Positions 10,140 to 18,843 of a stretch of DNA of 64,000 nt are shown piece after piece. Origin of the DNA: Limosilactobacillus reuteri (GTDB taxonomy: Bacteria; Bacillota; Bacilli; Lactobacillales; Lactobacillaceae). Under the pieces are notes generated by a model. The model saw only the letters and a list, made by a program, of their open reading frames with translations, was not told the DNA's origin and did not search any database. The position numbers were made by a program, and so were the translations under genes. The stretch is from the NCBI RefSeq assembly GCF_020784725.1, contig NZ_JAJGTZ010000037.1, forward strand, positions 36,926 to 100,925, given 5' to 3'. Each line of letters opens with the position of its first letter. Position 1 is the stretch's first letter.

Positions 10140-10991
10140 TTATTTAGTGTTATCTGGTCCCAAGTAGTTACTATCTTGACCGAACCATTTTTCATTAAGC
10201 TTCCGTAATTCACCGTTTTTCTGCAGATTACCTAACCCTTGATTAATTTTCTTCTTTAAGGTCTTGTCACCTTTTCGCATTCCCACCGCAAAATGTTCCA
10301 TTGGCAACTCTTTACTAAGATATGTACGATATGAATTGCTATTTGGTTGGTGCTTGATATAGTAATTAGCATAAACCTCATCCATTAAAATCCCTTGAAT
10401 TCGATTTGCATTTAAATCAATGAATGCATTAGGAAACGTATCATAAAGTACTGGTGTATGATTCTTTATTTTATCTTTTAACAATTTTGGCTTCTCATCC
10501 AAAACGGTAACTCCGGTAGAACCATTCTGTACCCCGAGTGTTTTGCCCGTCATTCCGTTCAAATTTTTAATGTTACTCTTCTTTTTAGTTACTAATACCT
10601 GCCGATTTTCTAAATAGTAACGACTAAAGGCAACTTTTTTGGCGCGGCTAGGATTAACAGAATAACCATTCCATAGCAAGTCAATCGTACCGTTTTTTAG
10701 CTCAGTCTCTTTCATTGACCAATCAATTGGCTGAAAATCAACCTTTATCCCATACTGCTTAAAAACAGCGCGTGCAAGATCAACATCATAACCAACTAGC
10801 TTCCCATTCTTTTGACGAAAACCCATTGGCACAAAGCTATCATCAAGACCAACAATCACTCTTTTTCGGCGCTCGATCCGGTTCCATGTATCTTGCGTAT
10901 CAGCACGCTTTGTTACACTTTCACAGCCACTAAGAAGGAGAACAGGTACTACTAACAAAATAAGTAACCAAATTGCTTTCGCTTTTTTCAT
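10140..10991 (-). CDS. Amino-acid ABC transporter, substrate-binding lipoprotein
   Basis: This is the extracellular solute receptor of a polar amino-acid importer. A lipoprotein signal peptide (KKAKAIWLLILLVVPVLLLSGC) ends in lipobox LSGC, with Cys23 as the lipidated residue. The mature part has the family-3 solute-binding features: VIVGLDDSFVPMGFR, GYDVDLARAVFKQYGIKVDF, and the C-terminal LGNLQKNGELRKLNEKWFG. The open frame can be extended to a GTG at 11009 that overlaps the ATPase stop. ATG 10991 is chosen because GAGAGGAG lies eight bases before it and the signal peptide then starts correctly. It is the third gene of the T-box-controlled operon. Histidine is the favoured ligand, judged only from the T-box. 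Confidence 0.9.
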   Translation of the reverse strand: MKKAKAIWLLILLVVPVLLLSGCESVTKRADTQDTWNRIERRKRVIVGLDDSFVPMGFRQKNGKLVGYDVDLARAVFKQYGIKVDFQPIDWSMKETELKNGTIDLLWNGYSVNPSRAKKVAFSRYYLENRQVLVTKKKSNIKNLNGMTGKTLGVQNGSTGVTVLDEKPKLLKDKIKNHTPVLYDTFPNAFIDLNANRIQGILMDEVYANYYIKHQPNSNSYRTYLSKELPMEHFAVGMRKGDKTLKKKINQGLGNLQKNGELRKLNEKWFGQDSNYLGPDNTK

Positions 10992-11008
10992 CAGTATTTC
11001 TCCTCTCA

Positions 11009-11659
11009 CTATTTATTCTGACGTTGATCAAGTGGTTGTACTCGTAAAATATCATCAGCAATATCCTCGGCAAACTCTAAATCGTGAGTAACAATTAATT
11101 GAGTCATTCCGTCCTTCTTTAATCCCAAAATAATATTAGCCACATCTTTTCGGAGGTTTGGATCAAGCGCTGATGTCGGTTCATCATAACACAAAATTTT
11201 AGGCTTCATTGCTAATGCACGGGCAATTGCAACCCGTTGCTTTTGGCCACCTGAAAGTTGGTAGGGGTACAATTTCCCTTTTGTATTAAGCCCTAATTCT
11301 TCAAGCAGTTTTTGCGCATCAGCAATGGCTTCTTGTTTATCCTTTTTCAATACCATCATCGGCGCTAACGTGATATTTTCCATTACTGAAAGATTTGGGA
11401 AAAGCTTAAAGTCTTGAAAAACCACACCAATTACCCGGTCAACTGCATCTGTTCCCTGAGGGTCAAATCGATGACCGTTAATGAAAAACTCACCACTATC
11501 GGGAGTTTCCAGTCCAGTAATACAACGAAGTAAGGTCGTTTTCCCAGCACCTGATGGACCAACAATACAAAGAATCTCACCATCTTTAACAGTTAAATTA
11601 ACCCCATCTAAAATTTGCCGATCGCCAAAACTCTTTTTTAAATCTCGAACTTCTAACAT
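11009..11659 (-). CDS. Amino-acid ABC transporter, ATP-binding protein
   Basis: The 216-residue protein is a GlnQ/HisP-type ATPase. Walker A GPSGAGKTT, Q-loop VFQDFKLFPNLSV, signature LSGGQKQRVAIARALA, Walker B ILCYDEPTSALDP and the switch histidine in IVTHDLEF are all present. It is shorter than the usual 240 residues because the C-terminal end is abbreviated. A strong AAAGGAGGG precedes ATG 11659. It lies 14 bases after the permease gene and touches the next gene, so the three form one operon that imports an amino acid. Confidence 0.94.
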   Translation of the reverse strand: MLEVRDLKKSFGDRQILDGVNLTVKDGEILCIVGPSGAGKTTLLRCITGLETPDSGEFFINGHRFDPQGTDAVDRVIGVVFQDFKLFPNLSVMENITLAPMMVLKKDKQEAIADAQKLLEELGLNTKGKLYPYQLSGGQKQRVAIARALAMKPKILCYDEPTSALDPNLRKDVANIILGLKKDGMTQLIVTHDLEFAEDIADDILRVQPLDQRQNK

Positions 11660-11673
11660 TCAGATTCCCTCCT

Positions 11674-12321
11674 TTACTTGAAGTATGCATAACATTTTTC
11701 AACTTGCCGTAGAATTAATGTACAAATTCCTACAAGGATCAAGTAGATTAATCCGACTAACATCAATGGGACAAGCGTGACATCCCGTGAAGTTGCAACG
11801 TTTCCTGCTCGAAGTAAATCGCCGAGACCAATTACGTAAACTAACGATGAATCTTTTACTAAGTTAATAACTTCATTTCCAATTGATGGAATAACGATTT
11901 TTATTACCTGAGGAATGATGATTTTACGAAGGGTTTGCCAGTAGCTTAGTCGTAAAACACGAGCTGCTTCAAACTGACCTTGATCAACAGATTGAAAACC
12001 ACCACGGAAAATTTCAGCAAAATAAGCTGCATAGTTCAAAATAAAAGCAACTAGGGCGGCATCGTAACGTTCAAAAACAATGCCAATAATTGGTAATCCA
12101 TAGAATACAAAGATTAGTTGAAGCAGTAAAGGCGTTCCCCGCATTAACCAAACATAAATTTCTAATATCCACTTCAAAGGCTTAATTTTAGAAGTAAGCC
12201 CTAAGCTAACCAAAATCCCTAATGGCAAAGATCCAACTAATGTCCAGAAGAAAATTTGTAATGTAAGAGCAGCCCCTTGAAATAATGAAGGTAGAATTTC
12301 ACTTATATATTGCATTGACAT
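11674..12321 (-). CDS. Amino-acid ABC transporter, permease protein
   Basis: This 215-residue protein is the membrane channel of the importer. It shows the His/Glu/Gln/Arg permease features: LTLQIFFWTLVGSLPLGI at the N-terminus, WLMRGTPLLLQLIFVFYGLP, the EAA loop QFEAARVLRLSYWQTLRKIIIPQVIKIVIPSIGNEVINLVKDSSLVYVIG, and about five membrane helices. ATG 12321 follows AAGGAGGCAATAGTAA. It is the first gene after the double T-box leader, so amino-acid starvation should switch on the whole operon. A single permease gene suggests a homodimeric channel. Confidence 0.93.
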   Translation of the reverse strand: MSMQYISEILPSLFQGAALTLQIFFWTLVGSLPLGILVSLGLTSKIKPLKWILEIYVWLMRGTPLLLQLIFVFYGLPIIGIVFERYDAALVAFILNYAAYFAEIFRGGFQSVDQGQFEAARVLRLSYWQTLRKIIIPQVIKIVIPSIGNEVINLVKDSSLVYVIGLGDLLRAGNVATSRDVTLVPLMLVGLIYLILVGICTLILRQVEKCYAYFK

Positions 12322-12365
12322 TTACTATTGCCTCCTTAAATTATTGAGTAATAGAAATAACAGGA

Positions 12366-12479
12366 AAAGAAAAATCCTCTAGGAGATACCTCCTAGAGGA
12401 CGAGTACATCGTGGTTCCACCTCATGTTTACAAATATTTCACAATATTTGCCTTAATAAGTCTATTTTAATGAAACAAA
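12366..12479 (-). promoter_or_regulatory. Second, partial T-box module (stem III, antiterminator, terminator)
   Basis: On the minus strand this stretch repeats the 3-prime half of the T-box just upstream. Both copies share a CTNAYTAAGGC-like stem III segment and the T-box core: ATGAGGTGGAACCACGA here (core at 12409-12422) against ATGAGGTGGAACCGCGG upstream. A separate perfect terminator follows, TCCTCTAGGA pairing with TCCTAGAGGA (12375-12400), then a run of T. No stem I or specifier loop precedes this module. It therefore looks like a duplicated decision module that would have to use the same stem I or act with reduced tRNA recognition. Confidence 0.8.
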
Positions 12480-12742
12480 AAAACACCCTCGAGCCTAAAC
12501 TGGCTACGAGGGCGTTTCCGCGGTTCCACCTCATCTTGCTATTTTCTCACGAATAATAGCCTTAGTGAGTTCATTAAAATAAACTCCGCGCTGTAACGGG
12601 CTTCCCCGGGTCTTCCTACTATGGCTTTCAGAAGGCCAACTCACAGATGTGATTCAAACCAAAGCATCGATCCCTTCCCATCATTAAGGACTCTCTTTGC
12701 AATGCTTAAAGCTCTACTAGTCTGTTCCCTGTCATTTATGAT
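12477..12742 (-). promoter_or_regulatory. T-box riboswitch of the amino-acid ABC operon (complete)
   Basis: On the minus strand the leader begins near 12745 and has a stem I closed by ACAGA/TCTGT, with the GTAGAG K-turn side and an upper helix AAGCAT/ATGCTT. The specifier loop contains GAATCACA, followed by stem III, the T-box core AGGTGGAACCGCGG (12518-12531) and a terminator CCCTCG/CGAGGG with seven T (12477-12512). T-boxes sense uncharged tRNA. The specifier can be read as CAC (His) followed by A, or ATC (Ile) followed by A. I prefer His because T-box-controlled histidine importers of this type are known in Firmicutes; this is inference. Confidence 0.9.
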
Positions 12743-12751
12743 ATTGTAAAT

Positions 12752-12780
12752 ATCCTATACTGGAATATCTATTGTGTCAA
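12752..12780 (-). promoter_or_regulatory. Promoter of the T-box/ABC operon
   Basis: On the minus strand TTGACA (12775-12780) is followed by exactly 17 bases and TAGGAT (12752-12757). Transcription would start about 12745, just ahead of T-box stem I. Confidence 0.8.
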
Positions 12781-12789
12781 GCACTAATT

Positions 12790-13326
12790 TTAAATTTGAT
12801 CATCGTTTAATGCCCAGCGATATATTGCGCGAATTGGCCAGAAGAGGACAACAAAATAAATTAAATTTAATGCTAACGTTGGAGCAAGCGTATAAATAAG
12901 ATAGTCGCCAAAACCAACATTAGTAATATTTACTAAATAATATGCCCAATAATTAAAGGTCTCAAAAATGACAATATCAACAAAGAAAATCATAATCATC
13001 GAAAGAAATGATGAACTAAAATAACGAGATAAAATTTTAGTTATTTCTACCACTAATGGATACAAGAAAATATATAATCCTAAAATTCCTGAAAAGTATA
13101 AATCATAAACTGCACCGGCAGCAATTGCAAATGGAATTAATGGAATCTCAATATCATCTTGAAAGAAATATGATAAAACTAACCATAGTAAGACAAGTTC
13201 ACTTACCATTGAATAGGGATAACTGAAAAATAATGGTGCCCACACATGGCTTAAGGCTCCGTCCAAAAACAGACATACAAATAAACCAATTGGGAATATA
13301 TATTTTAAGCGTGATAAACGATACAT
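12790..13326 (-). CDS. mreD: Rod shape-determining protein MreD
   Basis: MreD is the integral membrane member of the MreBCD elongation complex. The 178-residue protein has about five to six membrane helices and begins YRLSRLKYIFPIGLFVCLFLDG, with the MreD-typical DGALSHVW and FAIAAGAVYDLYFSGILGLYIFLYPL segments. It lies six bases downstream of mreC, so the two are translated from one message. The next gene downstream has its own promoter and T-box. Sequence conservation in MreD is low, so the call leans on the motif AAGAVYDLYFSG and on context. Confidence 0.92.
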   Translation of the reverse strand: MYRLSRLKYIFPIGLFVCLFLDGALSHVWAPLFFSYPYSMVSELVLLWLVLSYFFQDDIEIPLIPFAIAAGAVYDLYFSGILGLYIFLYPLVVEITKILSRYFSSSFLSMIMIFFVDIVIFETFNYWAYYLVNITNVGFGDYLIYTLAPTLALNLIYFVVLFWPIRAIYRWALNDDQI

Positions 13327-13332
13327 AATTTA

Positions 13333-14190
13333 TCACTCCTGTGAAACTGCTTCAGCAACTGTAACAATATTAATATCATTAAAGTCCGTTGCTGGAGTAA
13401 TATAGATTTTCTGGGCTAAGCCATAATCATCTTTACCGACACGTGACACGCGACCAACGTAAAGTCCCTTTGGTGTCACACCACCCATTCCACTGGTTAC
13501 TACTCGGGTACCCTTTTTTATTTTAGCTTTAGAAGTTACTTGTCCCATTTCAAGCTCGTTATTTCTTGCATTATATCCGGTGATAATCCCATTAACCACC
13601 TTCCCACTTTGCCCATTAAGGGTAATTGCAAAACGGTTTGATGATTCACTAGTATCACTCAATAATTCAACTTTACTATTAGTTTTATTCACTTCTGTAA
13701 TCCGACCAATTAACCCACTACCACTCATAACGGGCATATTCTTCTTAATGCCACTAGATTGACCTTTATTAATTACAAGTTGTTGTTGCCATGAAGATGG
13801 TGTGCGCATTAACACAGCCGCTGTAACTGTATTATAGTCGGTCATTGAATTATTAAGTTTTAACTGCTGTTTTAATTGTTTATTTTCATGAGCTAAGGTC
13901 TGATCACGGACTTTAGTTTGTGCTAATTCAGTTACTTGCTGTTTAAGTTCACGGTTTTCAGAATAAGTATTCATCAACCCATTTATTGAACTCACACTTG
14001 TCTGTGCCCAATTTACAGGGAGAGCAACTGCACTATCAACAAAGCCAACAATATCATTTCCAAATTGTTGGATAATCGGTGGTGTATTTCGTCTATTCCG
14101 TAAAGAAACAGAACCTGCCATTAGTCCAAAACAGACAACTAGAATTATCACAGCAATAACTAATCGGCGATTGGAAAAAAATTTCTGCAT
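13333..14190 (-). CDS. mreC: Rod shape-determining protein MreC
   Basis: MreC is a bitopic scaffold of the lateral wall synthesis machine. With the start at ATG 14190 (MQKFFSNRRLVIAV), preceded by GGAGGGT, it has 285 residues. There is a membrane helix at about 9-29, a coiled coil (about 70-105, NRELKQQVTELAQTKVRDQTLAHENKQLKQQL), then the double beta-barrel with GLIGRITEVNKTNSKVELLSD and MGGVTPKGLYVGRV. The open frame continues 26 codons further upstream, but those codons lie in the intergenic hairpin and have no ribosome-binding site, so they are excluded. It forms an operon with mreB upstream and mreD downstream. Confidence 0.94.
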   Translation of the reverse strand: MQKFFSNRRLVIAVIILVVCFGLMAGSVSLRNRRNTPPIIQQFGNDIVGFVDSAVALPVNWAQTSVSSINGLMNTYSENRELKQQVTELAQTKVRDQTLAHENKQLKQQLKLNNSMTDYNTVTAAVLMRTPSSWQQQLVINKGQSSGIKKNMPVMSGSGLIGRITEVNKTNSKVELLSDTSESSNRFAITLNGQSGKVVNGIITGYNARNNELEMGQVTSKAKIKKGTRVVTSGMGGVTPKGLYVGRVSRVGKDDYGLAQKIYITPATDFNDINIVTVAEAVSQE

Positions 14191-14223
14191 TATGACCCTC
14201 CAATGCATACACAAGGTAATTAA

Positions 14224-14266
14224 GACGGGGCCTGCCAAACAATCCTGCTTGGCAACCAGCCCCGTC
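14224..14266 (-). terminator. Strong hairpin between mreB and mreC
   Basis: On the minus strand GACGGGGC and GTTGCCAAGC pair with GTTTGGCA and GCCCCGTC to form a long GC-rich stem, followed only by TTAATTACC rather than a clean T run. It could be an imperfect terminator that lowers mreCD relative to mreB, or an mRNA-processing or stabilising hairpin. Confidence 0.5.
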
Positions 14267-14323
14267 AATCATTAGTTAGTACTAATGATGATTCATCGCT
14301 GACGTCACTGTCAGAGAATCATT

Positions 14324-15325
14324 TTACTTTTTCTTCATTACATCAATACTCTTTAATGACTCGCCGGTACCAATAGCAACACAGTCAAGGGGATCATTAG
14401 CAATAAATACTGGCACTTTGGTTGCATCTGCAATAACATCTGGTAAATGCTTTAATAGTGCGCCGCCACCAGTTAATACAATCCCGTGATCAATAACATC
14501 AGCAGCAATTTCTGGGGAAGTTTCTTCAAGTGTTCCTTTAATTGCCGTAATAATACTGTCAACAACATCTTGGAGGGCCGTTGAAACATCTTTTGCCGAT
14601 ACTTGCATTGTCTTTGGTAATCCAGTTACAAGATCACGACCGCGAACTTGTGTTGTTCCCATTTCTTCAGCAGCTTCAACAGACGCAGACCCAATATCCC
14701 ACTTAAGCTTTTCAGCTGTTCGTTCACCAATTAATAAATTCATATGTTGACGAACATATTGAACAATTGCATCATTCATCTTATCTCCTGCCATTCGAAT
14801 GGACCGGCTTGAGACAATACCACCTAACGAAATGGTAGCAACATCAGTAGTACCACCACCAATATCAACAACCATACTACCAGTTGGATCCATAACCGGC
14901 AATCCAGCTCCAATGGCTGCTGCAAATGGTTCTTCAATAACATAAGCATCACGAGCACCTGCAACTCGAGTAGCATCAATCACTGCCCGTTTTTCAACTT
15001 CCGTGATCCCACTAGGAACACATACCATAACATATGGCTTACCATTATTTCCTAGTGCTTTATCAATGTAATACTTCATCATTGCAACTGTTGTGTCGTA
15101 ATCAGCAATAACACCGTCTTTCATTGGACGGATAGCCACAATGCTTTCTGGCGTTCGTCCGATCATATCACGGGCATCACTACCAACAGCGATTACTTCG
15201 TTAGTCTTAGAATTACGAGCAACAACTGATGGTTCTCTTAATACAATACCCTTACCTTCAAGGTAGACAATTGTATTAGCAGTTCCAAGGTCAATGCCAA
15301 GATTTTTTGTTCCAATACCTAGCAA
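14324..15325 (-). CDS. mreB: Rod shape-determining protein MreB
   Basis: MreB is the bacterial actin that guides lateral wall growth under the membrane. The 333-residue protein contains the actin-fold phosphate loops [29 protein letters not shown] at the N-terminus, [18 protein letters not shown], and [16 protein letters not shown]. Length is typical. The reading frame starts with TTG at 15325 after AAGGGAAG; the first residues [15 protein letters not shown] match the family. It lies between radC upstream and mreCD downstream on the minus strand, the standard Firmicutes order. Presence of mreBCD and rodZ predicts a rod-shaped cell. Confidence 0.97.
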   Translation of the reverse strand: MLGIGTKNLGIDLGTANTIVYLEGKGIVLREPSVVARNSKTNEVIAVGSDARDMIGRTPESIVAIRPMKDGVIADYDTTVAMMKYYIDKALGNNGKPYVMVCVPSGITEVEKRAVIDATRVAGARDAYVIEEPFAAAIGAGLPVMDPTGSMVVDIGGGTTDVATISLGGIVSSRSIRMAGDKMNDAIVQYVRQHMNLLIGERTAEKLKWDIGSASVEAAEEMGTTQVRGRDLVTGLPKTMQVSAKDVSTALQDVVDSIITAIKGTLEETSPEIAADVIDHGIVLTGGGALLKHLPDVIADATKVPVFIANDPLDCVAIGTGESLKSIDVMKKK

Positions 15326-15460
15326 TCTGCTTCTTCCCTTCGTCTTAAAATCAAATTAATATCGTGCATATTATACCATAGCCACTCGGTACATACGAAC
15401 ATTAATATACATTAATACGAACAAAGAAAGCGTAATTATTGCAATAAATTAAAAGTTTCT

Positions 15461-16093
15461 TTACTTTTTAAGCTCATTAACGAGACTAGCTTCACGCCAA
15501 CTATGGTATGTATCACGACCAACAATCATAAAGTCAACTAAATGAAGTCCAATAATCTCGCATCCTCGTTCTAAGCGGCGAGTAAAAGATTCATCTTGCT
15601 TAGAAGGATGGATATCTCCCGTCGGATGATTGTGGATCATAATAATTCCTTGAGCTGAACACCGGAGCGCATATTGAAAAATCTTATCAGGATAAAGAAT
15701 ACATTCACATCCACCGCCTACAAATAAAATTTTCCAATCAATTATCTCATTATGGATATCTGTACAGGCAATACAAACACTTTCTTGCTCCTCACTTTGA
15801 AAATGATCAACCATCTTACGGCCTAATTCGATACTCGAATAAGCATGGCCAATGATTTCTTCGTGACTTTTAGTTACTATCTTCCCTAATTCAATTGCAG
15901 CAAAAAAGTTAAACATTTCTGGCGCCCATTCATTTATCTCATTTTTTTCAATACGTGAAAGCCGTTTAATTGCTAGGGGATTAGGACACTTACGTAAGAA
16001 ACGTTGACATAATTTCTGCTTCTTTGTTCCCAATTTATCAGGAATAGCCGTCCAGACTAATTTTGTATATTCGTTAATCACTTCATTTTCCAT
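15461..16093 (-). CDS. radC: RadC family JAB/MPN-domain protein
   Basis: RadC proteins are JAMM-fold proteins once linked to DNA repair; their biochemical role is unsettled. The 210-residue protein keeps the JAMM metal motif as HNHPTGDIHPSKQD (His154, His156, Asp167). The preceding conserved stretch is FQYALRCSAQGIIMI. The N-terminal helix-hairpin-helix part is short and poorly conserved. AAAAGGAG lies upstream of ATG 16093. It lies between folC and mreB, the position it holds in many Bacilli. Confidence 0.92.
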   Translation of the reverse strand: MENEVINEYTKLVWTAIPDKLGTKKQKLCQRFLRKCPNPLAIKRLSRIEKNEINEWAPEMFNFFAAIELGKIVTKSHEEIIGHAYSSIELGRKMVDHFQSEEQESVCIACTDIHNEIIDWKILFVGGGCECILYPDKIFQYALRCSAQGIIMIHNHPTGDIHPSKQDESFTRRLERGCEIIGLHLVDFMIVGRDTYHSWREASLVNELKK

Positions 16094-16159
16094 AAATAAA
16101 TAATTCTCCTTTTTACACTCTATATATTTAAATACGGAAAATTTGTACTTTTACACTTT

Positions 16160-17473
16160 TTAATTTAAAAAGAATTTACGAACATCTGAAACAAAATAAA
16201 GAGAACCAGTAATAATCATTACATCGTCCGCACTCATTTGACTTGCCACCTGTCCGATCCCCAAGCGCCAGTCGTTAATAATCTGGATGGGATATTTAGT
16301 TGGAATATCAGCAACTGCTTTTGCCAAGTCTGCACTTGGCCTTTTAGGACCGGGGCCAGTAAAGTGAGTAACAGTTAAGTGAATATTTCCCAAGCTTGCT
16401 AATTCACCAAGCATTAATTCATATTGTTTATCAGCCAGAATCGCTACTAAGAGATAAACTTCCCGCTCGGCAAAATCATTCTTAATAGTATGGACTAGGG
16501 CCTGAATACCAGGGAGATTATGAGCGCCGTCTAATAAGATGAGGGGCGTAGTATTTATTTCTTCTAACCGGCCCGGCCAAGCAGCATTTTCTAATCCTGC
16601 TATCAAAGCACGGCGATCAATTGCCAGTCCACACTTTCCCATAAAAAGCTCAAGAGCCATCAAAGCAACTGCTGCGTTTTCTATCTGATAATCGCCTGGC
16701 AAGCCAAGAATTATTTCTATTTTTTGCAGTTTTTTTCCTTGATACCGAATTTTCGCGTGGAATTGATGACCATTAAGCTTGTGAACAGTAAAATCTTTTT
16801 CTAATTCAAAAACCGAGGAAGTTTTCTCCTTTGCATCTGCAAGAATAGTTTTGCGCGCTTCAGTTGGAAGGGCACCTAAAACAACGGGGACGCCTTTTTT
16901 GATTATTCCCGCTTTTTGAGCTGCAATCTTAGCCAAAGTATCACCTAAATACTTCATATGATCCCAGCCAACTGTCGTGATCACGCTAACAACTGGCGTA
17001 ATTACATTGGTAGAATCGTATAGCCCCCCAATTCCTACTTCAAGCAATACAACATTAGGCTTCTTTTCAGCCATATAGCAAAACATTAATGCTGTATCAA
17101 TTTCAAATTCAGTTGGTCCACCTGTTTCCAATGTATCATCAAGTTTTTTGACAACTGGAGCGATTTTTTGAACTAATCTTAAAAGATCATCATCGCTAAT
17201 TGGGATTCCATTGTACTCAATCCGTTCATTAAACCGCGTAATAAAAGGCGATGTAAAACTTCCAACGTTGAGACCACTTTCTAGTAAAGCAGACCGCATC
17301 ATTGCAACAGTTGATCCTTTACCATTAGTTCCTGTAACGTGAATGTATTTAAGTCCTTCTTGCGGGTTTCCTAATTCTGCCAAAAATAGTTTCATCCGTG
17401 TGAGTGTTGGAATTTTCTTGAATTGCGTTCGTCCATGAATAAAAGATAATGCTTCATCATAAGTTTTAATCAT
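16160..17473 (-). CDS. folC: Folylpolyglutamate synthase / dihydrofolate synthase
   Basis: FolC adds glutamate to dihydropteroate and folates, retaining them in the cell. The 437-residue Mur-ligase-type protein has P-loop GTNGKGS (residues 48-54), the SPFITRFNERIEYNG segment, the Mur-type GWDHMKYLGDTLAKIAAQKAGI and the C-terminal LLDGAHNLPG. Length is normal. ATG 17473 follows AAGGATGAAATAA. It is upstream of radC, and a long A/T-cored hairpin at 17524-17566 separates it from the ndh-cyd operon. Whether it is monofunctional or bifunctional cannot be told from the sequence alone. Confidence 0.94.
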   Translation of the reverse strand: MIKTYDEALSFIHGRTQFKKIPTLTRMKLFLAELGNPQEGLKYIHVTGTNGKGSTVAMMRSALLESGLNVGSFTSPFITRFNERIEYNGIPISDDDLLRLVQKIAPVVKKLDDTLETGGPTEFEIDTALMFCYMAEKKPNVVLLEVGIGGLYDSTNVITPVVSVITTVGWDHMKYLGDTLAKIAAQKAGIIKKGVPVVLGALPTEARKTILADAKEKTSSVFELEKDFTVHKLNGHQFHAKIRYQGKKLQKIEIILGLPGDYQIENAAVALMALELFMGKCGLAIDRRALIAGLENAAWPGRLEEINTTPLILLDGAHNLPGIQALVHTIKNDFAEREVYLLVAILADKQYELMLGELASLGNIHLTVTHFTGPGPKRPSADLAKAVADIPTKYPIQIINDWRLGIGQVASQMSADDVMIITGSLYFVSDVRKFFLN

Positions 17474-17523
17474 TTATTTCATCCTTTATTTATTATAGCC
17501 ATACCTTTTTAGCGTATAAGTAT

Positions 17524-17566
17524 AAAAACGAGGCTGTTGAAAAAACAAAAGTTTTTTCTCAGCCTC
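17524..17566 (-). terminator. Terminator of the cyd-ndh operon
   Basis: On the minus strand GAGGCTGAGAAAAAAC pairs with GTTTTTTCAACAGCCTC around a short loop, followed by CGTTTTTAT. It lies ten bases after the ndh stop and is one of a family of near-identical hairpins. Confidence 0.8.
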
Positions 17567-17575
17567 ATTCGTTTT

Positions 17576-18790
17576 CTAGTGATATAAATCAAAGCGACCT
17601 TTAGCAAATAGCTCTTTCAAACCACCCGTTTCTAACAAGGAACGGTCAGCAATAATTTTCTTCATTGCTGAAGCAGGATATCCACGTAATTCGTGTCCCA
17701 TGGCTTCACCAAATGCCCGCGTATTACCAACGGAAGCAACTGTTCCTAATGACTTGTAAGTAAATGGCTTAGCTTCATGCTTGCCAGTCTTAATGCGGCT
17801 AACAATGTCTTCAGCCGTGTAATCAGCCATTGCTAGGGCAATTTGTGCAGTGGTTGGGTATGGGCGTTTACCATCCGGTGGCATTACAGCCGCAACATCC
17901 CCAATGATGTAAATATCATCGTGCTTAGGGTCTGTTAAGTGGTCAGTAACGATTACCCGGCCACGCTTAGCATCAAAACCGCATTCTTCCATCAATGGAT
18001 TACCGCTTACTCCAGTTGTCCAGATGATTGTACCAGCATTAAGGGACTCTTCATCATCATCTCCATGTTTATAGATGACTTTGCCAGGTTCAATCTTGCT
18101 AATTCGTGAACCATCAAGTAATTGTACGTTAAGGCTCTTAACAAGGTTCACCCCATATTCAGCAAGTTTTTCACTAAACATTGGAAGTAATCTTGTTGAA
18201 GCTTCAATCAGCGTAATTTTAATTTCATCTGGTGAAACTCCAGCAATTTTTGCATAACTTGCTCGAGCGTCAACAAGCGCCCCTGCTAACTCAATTCCAG
18301 TAAATCCACCACCACAAATAACAATTTGAAGATCATCAGGATTGTGAGTGGTACGATAATCTTTCATTTTGGCAATGATGTGGTCATAAATCGCTAAAGC
18401 TTCTTTAACATTAGTCATTGGTAATGCATTTTCTTCAGCACCAGGAATTCCAAAAGTTTCTGAAACAAAACCAAGCCCTAATACACAATAATCATAGTGC
18501 AGCAGTTCTTCATGACCAGCAAGCTTAACCGTCTTTTTATCAGGATCGATCTTTACAACTTCATCTTGGATAAAGGTAGTAATTTGTGGATTAATAACAT
18601 CACTAATTGGATAAGTGATCCTGGAAGCAGTTTGCGTTCCCGCAGCAGCTTCGTGTAAATCAGTAGCTTCATAATGATAATTATTACGATCGACTAGTGT
18701 AATATGAACATTATTTTTTAGCTTTTTTTGTAATAATACGACCGTCTTTAAGCCAGCATAACCAGCTCCAAGTACAACAACTTCTTTCAT
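17576..18790 (-). CDS. ndh: Type II NADH:quinone dehydrogenase
   Basis: NDH-2 oxidises NADH and passes electrons to menaquinone without pumping protons. The 404-residue protein has the FAD-binding motif VVLGAGYAGLKT at the N-terminus, the second nucleotide-binding fold IVICGGGFTGIELAGAL, and the FAD-contact segment DDIYIIGDVAAV. The C-terminus (ELFAKGRFDLYH) is amphipathic, as needed for peripheral membrane attachment. It is the last gene of the cydABDC cluster, so the window encodes a complete minimal chain from NADH to oxygen. No quinone or heme biosynthesis genes are near, which fits lactobacilli that respire only with supplied heme and menaquinone. Confidence 0.93.
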   Translation of the reverse strand: MKEVVVLGAGYAGLKTVVLLQKKLKNNVHITLVDRNNYHYEATDLHEAAAGTQTASRITYPISDVINPQITTFIQDEVVKIDPDKKTVKLAGHEELLHYDYCVLGLGFVSETFGIPGAEENALPMTNVKEALAIYDHIIAKMKDYRTTHNPDDLQIVICGGGFTGIELAGALVDARASYAKIAGVSPDEIKITLIEASTRLLPMFSEKLAEYGVNLVKSLNVQLLDGSRISKIEPGKVIYKHGDDDEESLNAGTIIWTTGVSGNPLMEECGFDAKRGRVIVTDHLTDPKHDDIYIIGDVAAVMPPDGKRPYPTTAQIALAMADYTAEDIVSRIKTGKHEAKPFTYKSLGTVASVGNTRAFGEAMGHELRGYPASAMKKIIADRSLLETGGLKELFAKGRFDLYH

Positions 18791-18843
18791 TACTATTCAT
18801 CCCTTCATCAATAGTCCTATTTATTATAACATTTCTAAACTAG

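Noticed and set aside
14191..14268. 26-codon N-terminal extension of mreC
   Set aside because: It is encoded in the intergenic hairpin and has no ribosome-binding site; ATG 14190 has GGAGGGT and gives the normal MreC N-terminus.
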